This document shows, piece after piece, positions 34,161 to 44,775 of a DNA stretch of 64,000 nucleotides. Positions within the stretch are counted from its first letter, which is position 1. Each line of letters starts with the position of its first letter. A program made the translations under genes and the position numbers. Source of the DNA: Gnetum montanum (lineage: Eukaryota > Streptophyta > Gnetopsida > Gnetales > Gnetaceae). The DNA lies in NCBI GenBank assembly GCA_015680685.1, contig MNCI01020286.1:1-64000 (forward strand), read 5' to 3'. The notes beneath the pieces are model-generated. The model was not told the origin of the DNA and made no database searches. It worked only from the letters and a program-made list of their open reading frames with translations.

Positions 34161-35494
34161 CAAGCAGAATTAGTAAATGTTTTTTCTTTTTCTTTGGTCT
34201 TACAATTTTTTTTCTAATTCTTCATTTTTCAATCTTTCAATTTATCTTTTTATGGGTAATCTCATATGTAAATAAAATACTCATGTAACCCATTAGTTGA
34301 GGTGTTATTCTATGCTATCAAGCCACAAGTGACTAATTATTTGGATAGTGAGCCCACAACAACCACCCACCCATTTTAATCAAAGGTTCTACTCTAAGTA
34401 CAATGATATTCTTATCATCATTAAAACTTAAAGTAACTTTGTACTCATTATGCCTAGAGTGAAGAGTGATGAAATCAAAGGGAATGGCAAGGGAATGACA
34501 TCAAGGGGACTTGTGGATTCTCTTTGGTAACATCTATATGTGCTATCATGTAGCTTGGTTGTACTAAGATCCTTGTAGATCTAACGAAACTCAATAAAGG
34601 AACTCAATGTTGTTCTAGAGGTCCCACTAGAAAGACATGCACCCATGCTTGAAGGTTGGCCGCTTCTTCAAATCACCTTTGGAAAAGACAAAGTGCCAAA
34701 GCAACCAAAAGAAGAAAAATAGAAAAGAAAAGATTAAGAAAAACATACCACAGACAAATTCAAATCACTCCTCCCTTGCATACAATGCCAAGTGATCGTA
34801 CACCTTGTTGTTGTGATGGTCTTATGGTTCTCTATTATTGGGATGAAATAATGTGATGTCATTGATTAAAGGTATGGACTTGGTTTTGATCTTTGAGTGT
34901 AAGGAAAATGGTACCTTAATCATGCACAACACTTTAGATTTATTGTGCCCAAGGTAAGTTACTCATGTCCTGATCTCTATAATCCCTTCTGCAATTCCTC
35001 TCATCTCATGGTCCAAGTATTTCTAACTTGTGTCTTGTGTGGCATAGAATTCATACCTCATCACGACGGTATTAAACATGTGTGTGTTTTGTTACACGGG
35101 TGCTTCTAGTGCCTATGGACATTTTAAGGTGTGGTTATGTAAGGGCATTATAGGTTAGAACCTGCTTTGGGGAGGACCCACTTATGTGACTTTTGTAATT
35201 TGTACTGTTTGCACCACCACCACATCATTTTATACCCTCCGATTATTACATTGTTGAATTTGTTCTTTCCTTTGTCATTATTTCAACCAAACATTCCTTT
35301 GCAACACTACATGTCCTTTTTCCTACCTTATTCAAGAAATTCATTGCATAATTCCATTTCATTACACTTTTAGTGCCTTAATGTCCACTTAACATTACTT
35401 CAGATCTTTCAAATCTACCTACAATCCTTCATTTGTGACTGTGAAAACTCAAAAATTTATCAGCTTTACTAAGTACCCTATTTTGGAAAGGATG
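34161..35494 (+). other. conserved noncoding spacer of E2
   Basis: No credible coding region. U-rich tract (34168-34260); AAGGGGACTTGTGG (34503-34520) and GATCCTTGTAGATC (about 34568-34582); conserved block 1 (34619-34662, CACTAGAAAGACATG and CCCATGCTTGAAGG); conserved block 2 (35155-35186, CTTTGGGGAGGACCCACTT). Confidence 0.6.
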
Positions 35495-35584
35495 TGATAT
35501 TGGGTACCTAGTATCGGGTTCAATGCGATATCAGGTTTGTGCTATCATGTATGTGATATCGTGTCAACAAAACCTATATATATG
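35495..35584 (+). promoter_or_regulatory. internal promoter-like module, E2
   Basis: GATATT (35496), GATATC (35527-35532), GATATC (35555-35560), then CTATATATATG (35574-35584). GATATCAGGT also occurs in the U3 of the 5' LTR (about 30842). It lies about 540 bp upstream of the ORF3 ATG. Confidence 0.6.
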
Positions 35585-35770
35585 GGTCTCTCCACAAGTG
35601 TAGAAGTCATTTTTAACTATTCATGTGAAAGGGGGGAGGGGAGTTGTTGCAATTTTCTTTCATGATTTTTCATGCTTTGTGCACCTACCATTTAACTGTC
35701 AATATCTCACTCATTAACACTTTAATTTTCCTTCTGATCAAACCTACTTAAACCCAGAGTGTTTAACTCA

Positions 35771-35790
35771 ATCGTGGGGGAGTGGTATGA
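35771..35790 (+). other. polypurine-like site in ORF3 leader, E2
   Basis: ATCGTGGGGGAGTGGTATGA, preceded by CA. It resembles the 3' tract of the family and is even followed by TATGA, as in the LTR junction GGGGGTATGATG. Confidence 0.6.
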
Positions 35791-36056
35791 TAGAATTCAT
35801 GTATAACTTTATTGAAATTCGATATCGCCCGAAGGATATCATAGAGGTAAGCAATATTAAGAAATGTTAAAAACTCATGCCAAACTAATTTTTTTCCTTC
35901 ACCCAAATCATGTAAATTATTATTGGAGTCACCTAATCAAATTTGGCCTGACATTAAAACTTTTAGGGGAATTCCTTGAAAAATTTCTAACTTTGAAATC
36001 ACACTAAGCAATTAAATTTCAAAATTCATTAAAGGAAATGAGTAAGGTATAAGATA

Positions 36057-36118
36057 ATCAAACTTTGTTAAATAACCTTACTAATAATTGATCTCAATGT
36101 GATTACAGATGACCCCTA
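36057..36118 (+). promoter_or_regulatory. ORF3 leader 3' splice site and candidate short intron, E2
   Basis: GTAAG|GTATAAG (possible donor), CTTACTAAT (possible branch point), TGTGATTACAG against the ATG at 36119. A donor-to-acceptor span of about 62 nt would be short for a plant intron. Confidence 0.55.
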
Positions 36119-38886
36119 AATGAGGACAATAGGGAGGACCTTGTCAAGGTTCATCCAAATGCCCAAGGAGAGGTAGAGGCCAAGGACCTCTCGCAAAACA
36201 TGCAGAACAAAAGGCACAATCATTTAGCATCCATCAAGAAATCCCTATTACTACACAATCTGGTCAAGTAGAAGGTGGAGAAGGCAAGGTACTTGAACAA
36301 GAACAACATCTCACGTTGTCCCTAGAATGGGTTCAGGCCATTTGGGAAAGATCCACATCAGTTGTAATGATTATGGAACTTAATTTTGGACCTTTTACCG
36401 AATTCACCCCTAAGTTGGTCAAAGATCAACTCAAAGTATCTCCACTATGGCCTATCCTCTCAGGAATTGGAGAATGGTATTTGGAAGAAACTTATCAATT
36501 TTGGCATAATAAAGAGGAAGGCACCACCACCAACATTGGTGGAATTTCAGTTGATTTCTCCGTGAAGGCCATTGCAGAAGTTCTGAATCTTCTGAATATA
36601 GGGTCCAAAGTTGCTCATCTATCCACCTACTCTAATGCTGATGCAAGGAAAGTATGTCTAAATAAGACATACAATAAATAATACAAAACATATGGAGAAC
36701 TCATCCTTGAATAGAGATTTTATTTCAAAAGTAGCACCTATCACATCTTCCCAACGAAGGGGCTAAACAGGATCTCTACTTATGCGGCTAGAAGAAGTGC
36801 AATCTTGATGGGTAAGGTTGATGTCAATTTGCCCCATTTGTATCTAATAGAAATATTAAATCAGTTTGAAGAATGCAAGATAGGAAATTTTGCATTTCCA
36901 TTTTTCTATCTAATCAGAAAGTATGCCAACGTGCTGGAATTTTGGGATACACTAATGATGTCCTTAGAAGAGCTCAAAATGCTTCATATGCAAATTACTA
37001 AAGCCACTAGCACCAAGAAAAGATGTTGGTGAGATATTAGAGCCTGAACAGGAGCAAACGATTAGGCCCATTACACCTCAAACTGCAAGACCTAGCCAAC
37101 TTCCAGACACGAGGCCTAGTCAACAACAAGAAGTAGGGCCCAACACCTAGCCCACAGGCCAATAGGACCAACTGCCATCACCACCACAAGATTACCAACT
37201 GTCGATGAGTCATCTCAAGGTCATTGCAGAAATGATCAATTGGGAAAGTCATGATGAGGCTAATCTCTTCAAGGTAATTGACAATGTCATACAACCCACC
37301 ATCTTAATTGATCATGCAAGGGACAAGGTCTAGATACAAATAGGAGGGGAGTCACATTGGTCACAACAGATTTTTGGGAATGTTGCATTATTTCAAGTAC
37401 AATTAGAAACTAGTGAAGGTTCCATAGTAGTGATCATGCAACACCAAGATGCAGCTAAAGCAATAGAAGTGGCTGTAGACCACATCAAAGAGTTATTTAA
37501 CATCCTTGTTGTGTCACCAATGGATCTCATAGGAGCACGCAATGCTCAAGTTCTAGACAGCTCCTTGATAACTCCTGCGGAACATGAGAATGCTCTGGAT
37601 CATTTGTTATAAATAGGACAAGTAATGATGTCATTGTTTAACATCCCCAAAGATGTCATAGTAGCATAATCAAATCTCATTTCCATGAAGGGAAATCTAG
37701 TTATGGCTAAGATTAGGGCTGAACACATAGAAGATGAGTTGAGAAGACTCCAAGAGAAGTTCGTTGCCCTACAAGCTGCATAATGGGATCCATCCCAACT
37801 TATTCTAGTTGATTAGCTAGAATTATTTAGGATAGAGAAACTAAATAAATTATTAGACGAGAATAAAAAGGTGGCAATGGAAAAGGAGAAGTCTGATTGG
37901 GATGCTTTGAAAGCACAGGCTCAAACGTATGCACATGCAAATGCACTCAAAGCCTTACAAGAAGAAAATAAACTCCTTGCTGCTGAAAATCTTCAGTTGA
38001 TAATAGTTGAAAAACAAAAGAATGTTCTCGAGGAAATTTTTTAGCAAATGTAAGAACAATTGATAAGAGTTAACCAAGATATAAGTTGCTTGGCCAAAGA
38101 GAACAGAACCCTCTCAATGGAGGAGGTATGCACCATCTGTCAGAAGACAGTCATTGAAATAAGCATGTGGTAAAGTGAAGCAAAGCGACATGAAAAATTA
38201 AAGGGGAATTTCTGAGACCAAGTGGGGATGTATAAGCAAATTATTGAAAAGGAGATCCATATGACTAAGACCTACATAAACTCTTTCAGTGCTCAAAACA
38301 CTGACTGGCGAGCCATAGTGGACACTTACACCTTCACCCACTAAGCAGAATTAAATCCAGGATCTCACAAAATACATGGAGTTGGCAAACTTGTGGTATG
38401 CCAACTTGGCCATGTTAATAGCAGGATACCTAAGGACCAAGCTAGAAAAATAGGTATCTGCCACCTATGCCAAATATGAAACAGAACTTGCTGAACACAA
38501 AAAGACATTGCAGAAATTGGAGGTAGCAAATTCTGAACTAGAGGCGGTAAAAGCTAGCTACAAAGGTCAAAATGATGTTATGGAATATTTAGCTCAATGG
38601 CTTAGATTATTAAGAATTTAAAGATATAGTCAGAGCCCATGAGGAGGAATGATGGCTATTTGTGGCATGGTACGTCAAAGCTAATCAAATGTTCCTACAA
38701 CTACCGTGCCCATGAAAGGTGTCGACTTTGTCAAACATTGGAATATCAGCATGGATGGCACATGATCCTTGAACAAAGGAAGAAAATCTTCAGGAACTCC
38801 TTGAAAAGTATCCATTTCCAAAGCTTGGAGCACAAGATAAGGGGAAGAAGCCCATGGAGGATCCACAGCTACCAGGAACTACATGA
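36119..38886 (+). pseudogene. ORF3 (env-position, coiled-coil protein) of E2
   Basis: ATG at 36119, TGA at 38884. The N-terminal part is broken by an early stop but keeps a basic PRRGRG-like patch. The conserved domain is open at 36316-36681 (MELNFGPFTEF, SPLWPIL, EWYLEETYQFW, ISVDFSVKAIAEVLNLL) and resumes at 36805-37032 (LPHLYLIEIL, FFYLIRK). A Pro/Gln-rich linker follows, then a long coiled coil (about 37680-38600: KAQAQTYAHANALKALQEEN is a clear heptad-like piece). The end reads KKPMEDPQLPGTT-like, as in E1. No signal peptide or membrane helix. Function unknown. Confidence 0.75.
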
Positions 38887-39057
38887 GTTCTAAATAATTT
38901 TTTATTTGTATTTTGTGTTGGTATCCCAATTTTGTTTTGTCTAGTCCCACACTGTAGCATGAAATAATCCATAGTCATTCCATAATCCCATACCTATCCA
39001 CTGTGTAATCAAATGAGCTTGTTCCTCATTTTATTTGACTTGAGGATGAGTTTTTAT

Positions 39058-39072
39058 TTAGTCATGGGTGTA
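39058..39072 (+). other. 3' polypurine tract of E2
   Basis: TTAGTCATGGGTGTA immediately before the 3' LTR; one G of the usual run is T. Confidence 0.75.
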
Positions 39073-39907
39073 TGATGAATTGTGGTTTGCTAGGCCCCGA
39101 TATCAGGTACGTGGTATCACATGCCTAGATACAATATCATGATTCTTATGTTAGCCTATAAATATAGCATTCAAACACACAATGAAGGAGTATTTTGGTA
39201 AGTCTTTAGGTCAAGTTTTTTTGTTAGTTTTTCGTTAACTTTCAGTTTTTTTCCAAGTGCATGCCTAGAGTGTGATGCTTGTAATTGTATGAAACCTTTG
39301 TTTGAGTGTGTCGTACTTAGACACACATATGATCAACAATAAAGATTAAGATTACTCCATCATTGTAGCATTCACTTAGTTTTTAATTTTTTAATTATTG
39401 ATTATTATTTATTATTATTTTAGTTAATATCTCTTTTATCATCATTTACTATTCCTATTGTTAACGTGGAATCAGTATGTCTTAATCATGAACATTTAAG
39501 TGTAACTATGTGGTAACCTAGTAGCATATCAAGTAGTGCTTTGAGTGATGTGTGCTTGGTAATCCCATAAGTAGTACACGAAGTCCAAGATGCATACAAA
39601 TGATTAAGAACAGATGCTCATGGCACTTAGGCTAGCTTAGATTTTATTTCCTATTACTTATTAGTTTAATCAAGTTATTTCTCATTGTCTTTAGGAGTAG
39701 CATAATATTAGAAATCATAGCATACACCTCACTCTAGACTAAACCATATGTGACAAAGAAAATATTGGTTAGGTGGGAAGATAGCAAACTATGATCAACG
39801 TATAACTATCTAGGTGTCACAACTAGTTCATCCGTAGAGTTTGACTGAATTGCGCATACATGCTAATATTTATATGGTTTAGTGTAAGGGTACCTCGTCA
39901 CTCATCA
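39073..39907 (+). repeat. 3' LTR of E2
   Basis: TGATGAATTGTGG ... TCACTCATCA. It keeps the TATA box CCTATAAATATAG (about 39162) that the 5' copy has lost, and has fewer GATATC palindromes. Confidence 0.9.
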
Positions 39908-39912
39908 GTGTT

Positions 39913-40382
39913 TGAGAATGGACTTCATGATTCTGGTGGAGGTTTTTAGTAACGAATGCATCACCATCAAGCTCTTCTAAGACAATAGAAGAGTTGATTT
40001 TCTTTTCTTTTTTTTGCTCATGTTTGGTCTTCATGATAGTATCTCTTCTTACTTTCTCTTTAGTGGTCTCGTATGACCTTGTCATATGTTTGATCACATA
40101 ATACCTCTCATGTGCATCACTCAAATTCATTCCCCTTAGAGCTATCTAAAGCATGATGGACGTTGAACATTATGAAGGTAGAATAATGTTACCTTGAAGG
40201 TCTCTCCACCTTAGTTTCTTATCTTGGGGGAGGATGAAGGTAAAGTTAGGATGGTAAGGATCATGATGAGCATATGAAATTATTACTTGCATTAGCATAC
40301 TCTAATCTCCTTCATCACTTAGTCTATCATTTCCTATTTTTGTCTCTTTGGTAGGTGGTCATTTGTCTTTAATTAAAGCCAT
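39913..40382 (-). pseudogene. gag: gag N-terminal part of element H
   Basis: Sense ATG at 40382 (MALIKDK). The reading continues through HPNFTFILPQDKKLRWRDLQ and GNIILPS, which matches the N-terminal block of E3 Gag (FTFILHQDKQLRWRDLQGN). Then comes an open stretch (40130-39913) rich in Lys, Glu and Thr. Interrupted at 39912 by E2; the remainder of gag is at 30797-28661. Confidence 0.7.
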
Positions 40383-40510
40383 GTTATGGTTTAAGATGTT
40401 TGATTAAGTGTGCTTACTATTTTGAACTATTAAAAGATTAAGAATTTTCACTTTAGATTCCTGATACAACTAACTTTATAAAATCAATTACTCAACATAC
40501 ATTAACACAT

Positions 40511-40528
40511 CCCCTAGAAATGGCACCA
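40511..40528 (-). other. primer-binding site (tRNA-Asp type), element H
   Basis: Sense strand TGGTGCCATTTCTAGGGG directly after the 5' LTR end, a decayed form of the family site. Confidence 0.7.
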
Positions 40529-40529
40529 A

Positions 40530-40612
40530 TGATAAGTAGTGGAGCAATCTAACACCCAACAATACAAGTCACAAGTGTTCAAATGTCACCTGATCATCAT
40601 CCATGGATGAGA
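40530..40612 (-). repeat. 5' LTR of element H, inner part
   Basis: The last 83 bp of the H 5' LTR on the sense strand (ending CTTATCA). The LTR is broken by B at 40613 and resumes at 63644, with the B target duplication TGAGA/TGAGG at the joint. Confidence 0.7.
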
Positions 40613-41488
40613 TGATGAGTTGTAGTCATTGGGCTATGTCAACAAGATCATGTCAACATAATCCCATCTATGCAATCACAACAACACATGGTTTACTACA
40701 TTAACACATACACATCAACACATGGTTTGCTGCGTTAATGCATACACGTTGACGTAGTGTCTTGTCTTGCCTATAAATGTGTGCACATTCATTGCATGTA
40801 TGGCATCTAATCATTATTTGATAGCCAAACTCTTGTATTTTTATCTTCATAGAGTTAGAATATTTTCTAAGTTCCTGTGGTAGGAGTTGAAAAGTATATG
40901 GATCTTTATTTGAGCACTATTGTACTTGAGCACCTTAGTGTGGATGATAATAAAGATGAGCTTTCTTGATAAAACTTGCAACACTTTAACTTAGCTTAAT
41001 GTTTACTTCATGCAATTTACTTTGATTATTTTAAATAATTAATTCATAGTGATTAAATAACACACATAAGTATGACCACTTTGAGCATACGTTAATGCTT
41101 GGTAATCCTAGTAGCGTCTAACTCTTAGTAACCCAATAGAGTTGTAATGTGTATAGAAAGTGGGTATGAATTATTATGTTAGGATTATTTAAGTATTATT
41201 TAATTATTAAATTAGCTATATTGATTAAACATTTAATTACTTTATCTTTAGGACTTAGGAAAATTAACAAAAAACATAAAAATGGATAAAAAATCATATG
41301 CCTCAGCTACACCTAACCATACCTTTACACTTCATAAGTGAAACTAAGAAGACAACGATCACATCCGTTAGATTCGCTACCTAGACCAAGTGTATTTAGA
41401 GAGCTAAAGTTTGTGGAATTTGACTAGATTACTTAGTGAATGCTAGGGATTCATATGGTTATGCGTAGGGATTTCTCGCTGCTCATCA
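40613..41488 (+). repeat. 5' LTR of B
   Basis: TGATGAGTTGTAG ... GCTCATCA, 876 bp. The U3 has GTCAACAAGATC and GTCAACATAATC motifs (about 40638-40668) in place of GATATC palindromes; TATA box CCTATAAATG at about 40770. Confidence 0.9.
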
Positions 41489-41489
41489 T

Positions 41490-41507
41490 TGGCATTGTTG
41501 CTAGGGG
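41490..41507 (+). other. primer-binding site (tRNA-Asp type), B
   Basis: TGGCATTGTTGCTAGGGG, decayed match to TGGCGCCGTTGCCGGGGA. Confidence 0.75.
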
Positions 41508-41641
41508 CTTTAGTTAGCCACATGCACTATTTAGGAAGTTAGTGAAATTATATAATGACGTTGTAATGAACCCAAATCCAAAATGATTACAATAACTAAG
41601 TATAAAAAAGAAAAAGAGCATATTTTTTTTCAAGAATTAAA

Positions 41642-43957
41642 ATGGCTTCTTCTTACACGAAAAATTCCCCACTACCATTCGAGCATAATCAGAGGTAGGA
41701 GGATCCAAAACTACCTATGCCCTAATAATGCAAAGTTGTCTACATGCATTCAAATCCTTACACTCTAGATTTCACCTTCATCCTGCACTAGGATGAACAA
41801 ATGTAGTGGAGAGACATAGAGGGCAACATTGTGTTATCACTCAATCACTTGGATCCTGTGATCCTACTCTATAATCTCACAAGGTTAGGCATCGTGGGAC
41901 TTAATGTTAAATATATTATGTAGGACCATGACTACAGTGATTATCATTCCACTACAACACAATGTAAATGGCATTGGCAAACAGAAGCTCGATATGAGGC
42001 TTTCAGAGGAAATGGTTCACAAAACCCTTATTCCTGTTAGGCCAAAAAGAAGGGGAAGATCTCTTTTTAGGAACTTTCCAATACAGTGATTATCCTTCCT
42101 TCCTCAATGAGGAAGCTCTTAACTAGCATCTATACTCCACTATAGACAACCCTAGTTTGGGAAAGAATTGGTCCCATGACCATGAGGGCTCCTAAGAACA
42201 AAGTTAAGGCAAGAGCAATGATAAGCACCATGACCATGATAAATATGGTGATTGTGGATGTGACCAACAAAGAGGAGGTAGTAAAAACTACTCTAGTGGT
42301 GGCTCTACTTGCTCTTCACATTTGTCGTCCTCATCCTCTTCCTTCTTAAACTCTAACTGAAGCCACAGATGCAACAAAGACCATGATGGTGGTGATTGGT
42401 AGGATAGGGATGATCAAAGATCCTACCAAAATATCAGAGACACAGGACATTGACAATTAAGGAAATTCCATCATCATCATGAATGAAGGAATAGAAATGG
42501 ACATCATAAACATCATGGCCATAGAGACCATCATGATTATGATGAGCTTTTACTTGCAACAAGGAACATGTTCAATATTGTAGAGGTAGTAAGGGTTCCA
42601 ATAAGGCATGTGAAAGAGAGCTAAATTAAATAGTTGGATATGAATAATATTCCTAAGTTTGAAGGGGGACACATTTCAAATCCAAAAAATCATCTTCAAG
42701 CCTTTCATGATGCTTATGCCTTATAGAATGTGGAAAATGAATGGCAAAAATTAAAAATTTTCCCAAGGATACTAATAAGAAAAAGCTAAAAGGTGGTACT
42801 AGTTCTTGGAGCCAAAATCAATCCATCAATGGAGTATGATGCTTGAGCTCTTTAATGAAAAGTATCAAATGTACTCCCAAGTATCCAACCTAAGAAAGTA
42901 GATCCAAGGTTGGAAACAAGAAATACATGACCCCTTGGATGCAACCATGGGCATGTACTATCCTATCTTGCACTGATGCCCTAGTCATGGTTATTCTCAA
43001 AAGGAACAACTTCACCATATCATAGATGGACTCTACACAAAAACAAGAAGAACTCTTGGGGTCTATGCACAAGGAAGACTTTTAGAACTAAGATTCCATA
43101 AGATCAAAAGGTTGATTGAGCAAGTGGTCAAAGAATAAGATGAGTTGAGAAAAAGAGAAAGTGTGAAGAAATATAACTGGGATCCTTCCATTTGCAAATG
43201 GGAGGTCTAATTTTGTGACAACAAGGAGAAGGCACCACTTGATGAAGTGGTCAAAGAAAGACCTTGTCAATCATAAAATATGTTTCTAAAATATCAGCCA
43301 AGGTAGAAAAAATATAAAACTCTTTGGATGAAAAGTTCCAAACTACTATGAAAGTCATAGCAGATTCCAAAGAGCAAAGTAGTGGTCGAGATTGCATGAG
43401 AAGGAAGGAAGCTGAACATGCCCAATAGAAGGATAAGGGTAAAGTCACTGCTATGGATGAGGTTGCAGATTCTAAAACCAAAGAAGATGATAGTGGGTAC
43501 CACATCTACCAATATGAGCATCCTAAGGGATGTTGTTCCATTGTGTCATACTTACAAAAATCTAGGATGTACACACTAAATCATATATTGGTAAAAAGGT
43601 AAGCATCCAAGAGATTGCCTTATCCTCAAGGCAACCATAGGCAACTCCACCAATAAGCTTATTACCTAAGTGGAGTTTCACCTCAACCTGATGAGTGATA
43701 CTAGTCATGGTAGCATCCATAGTCATGGGGGATGCCACCACCAAGGCAACAGTACCCTTATAGGTCGCCAGATCCATATAGGTATTATGTTCAGCAGCCT
43801 ATTTCTCCATGTGACTCTTCCAATCACGCTTCATTCCAATACTACTACTACCCTCCTAAATACTATCAAGCATAATTTCCAAGAGGAAAATACTCATTTC
43901 TACATTACCCTCCTTCCACACCTGTACCTCTAGTCTCAACTTAATTACCACCAACTT
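41642..43957 (+). pseudogene. gag: gag of B, interrupted at its end by a solo LTR
   Basis: ATG at 41642 (MASSYTKNSPLPFEHNQR) fits the Ser-rich Gag start of the family better than the upstream ATG at 41583, which is in another frame. FTFILH*DEQM follows at about 41765. The linker (42190-42560) is unusually rich in His, Asp and Arg. The Gag core (42640-43200) reads LDMNNIPKFEGGH, LFNEKYQMYSQVSNLRK, CPSHGYSQKEQLHHIIDGLY and LIEQVVKE. The zinc knuckle has lost its first cysteines (YQYEHPKGCC, about 43510-43540). The Pro/Tyr/Gln-rich tail (PPRQQYPYRSPDPY, YYYYPPKYYQA) ends at the solo LTR. Stops and frameshifts are numerous. Confidence 0.8.
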
Positions 43958-44770
43958 TGATGAGCGGTAAGGTACCCCTATGCCCAACCATACAAATCAC
44001 AAAATGTTCACACATGATTTGGTCGAATTCCATGGACTCTATAGTTTTTGGTGTACTATTTCTGTAGGAAGTAAACTAGATGTTGAGGACATTCATTGTC
44101 TTCCCAACTACACTTTTGAAGCTCAAGGATATGGTTTAAGTGTAATTGAGGCACATGATTTTTGTCATTTTATATTTTATGATTTTGATGCTTGAAATAA
44201 ACAAGATAGAGAATAAAGTATTTTAATACCTACATTAATCTAATGGACTAACTATTGTTCAACTAGTCCTAACATAAGTATTTGGTCCCACTTGTCAAAC
44301 ACATCTTTAACACATATAACATTGCTGGGTTACCAAGCATTAAGTGCTATTGGGATTACCAAATGTCATATGTATGCTAGAAGAGGTTGTACTTATGTGC
44401 TTACTTAATTTCTATTTAGCTTATCTAGACTAATTACTTAATTAGCTTAATTACTAGGAAACATTGAATAAATAGCTAAAAACATTAAATGCATGAATGA
44501 AACATTTAAACTATCCAAAATGCTACAAGGTTTATCAAGAAGTTCGTCTTGATTGCCACACACATTGTTGTACTCAAGGATAATAGTGATCAAATAAAGA
44601 TCTATACACTCAATGACTCCTACTGTGAGCACTCAAGAAAATATTCCTGGCACATATTTATAGGCAAGAATAGACCCTGTGTCAATGAGGCCACATCAAC
44701 ACATGAAACAATGCATCAATGGGGCCTAGTCGATGTGGCCTCATTGATGTAGCCAATCTACGACTCATCA
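43958..44770 (-). mobile_element. solo LTR of the same family inserted in B
   Basis: On the sense (minus) strand it starts TGATGAGTCGTAG at 44770 and ends GCTCATCA at 43958 (813 bp). Neither side has a primer site or polypurine tract. The flanks AACTT (43953-43957) and AGCTT (44771-44775) form a target duplication with one mismatch. U3 units like ACATCAATGAGG and ACATCGACTAGG place it near the B subfamily. It represents a full insertion reduced by LTR-LTR recombination. Confidence 0.8.
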
Positions 44771-44775
44771 AGCTT

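Larger units (their letters stand above)
30803..39907 (+). mobile_element. element E2: pol-less Athila-like retrotransposon (gag plus ORF3)
   Basis: A complete insertion with a perfect target duplication GTGTT (30798-30802 and 39908-39912), lying inside the gag of H. Order on the plus strand: 5' LTR (30803-31658), primer site, gag (31787-34160), spacer, internal promoter-like module, polypurine-like site, ORF3 (36119-38886), polypurine tract, 3' LTR (39073-39907). It matches E1 in subfamily, gene content and size, and likewise has no protease, RT, RNase H or integrase. Confidence 0.9.

Noticed and set aside
43958-44770. Minus-strand LTR in B as the end of another full-length element
   Set aside because: No primer site or polypurine tract adjoins it, B gag and protease resume on either side, and the flanks form a near-perfect TSD, so it is a solo LTR.
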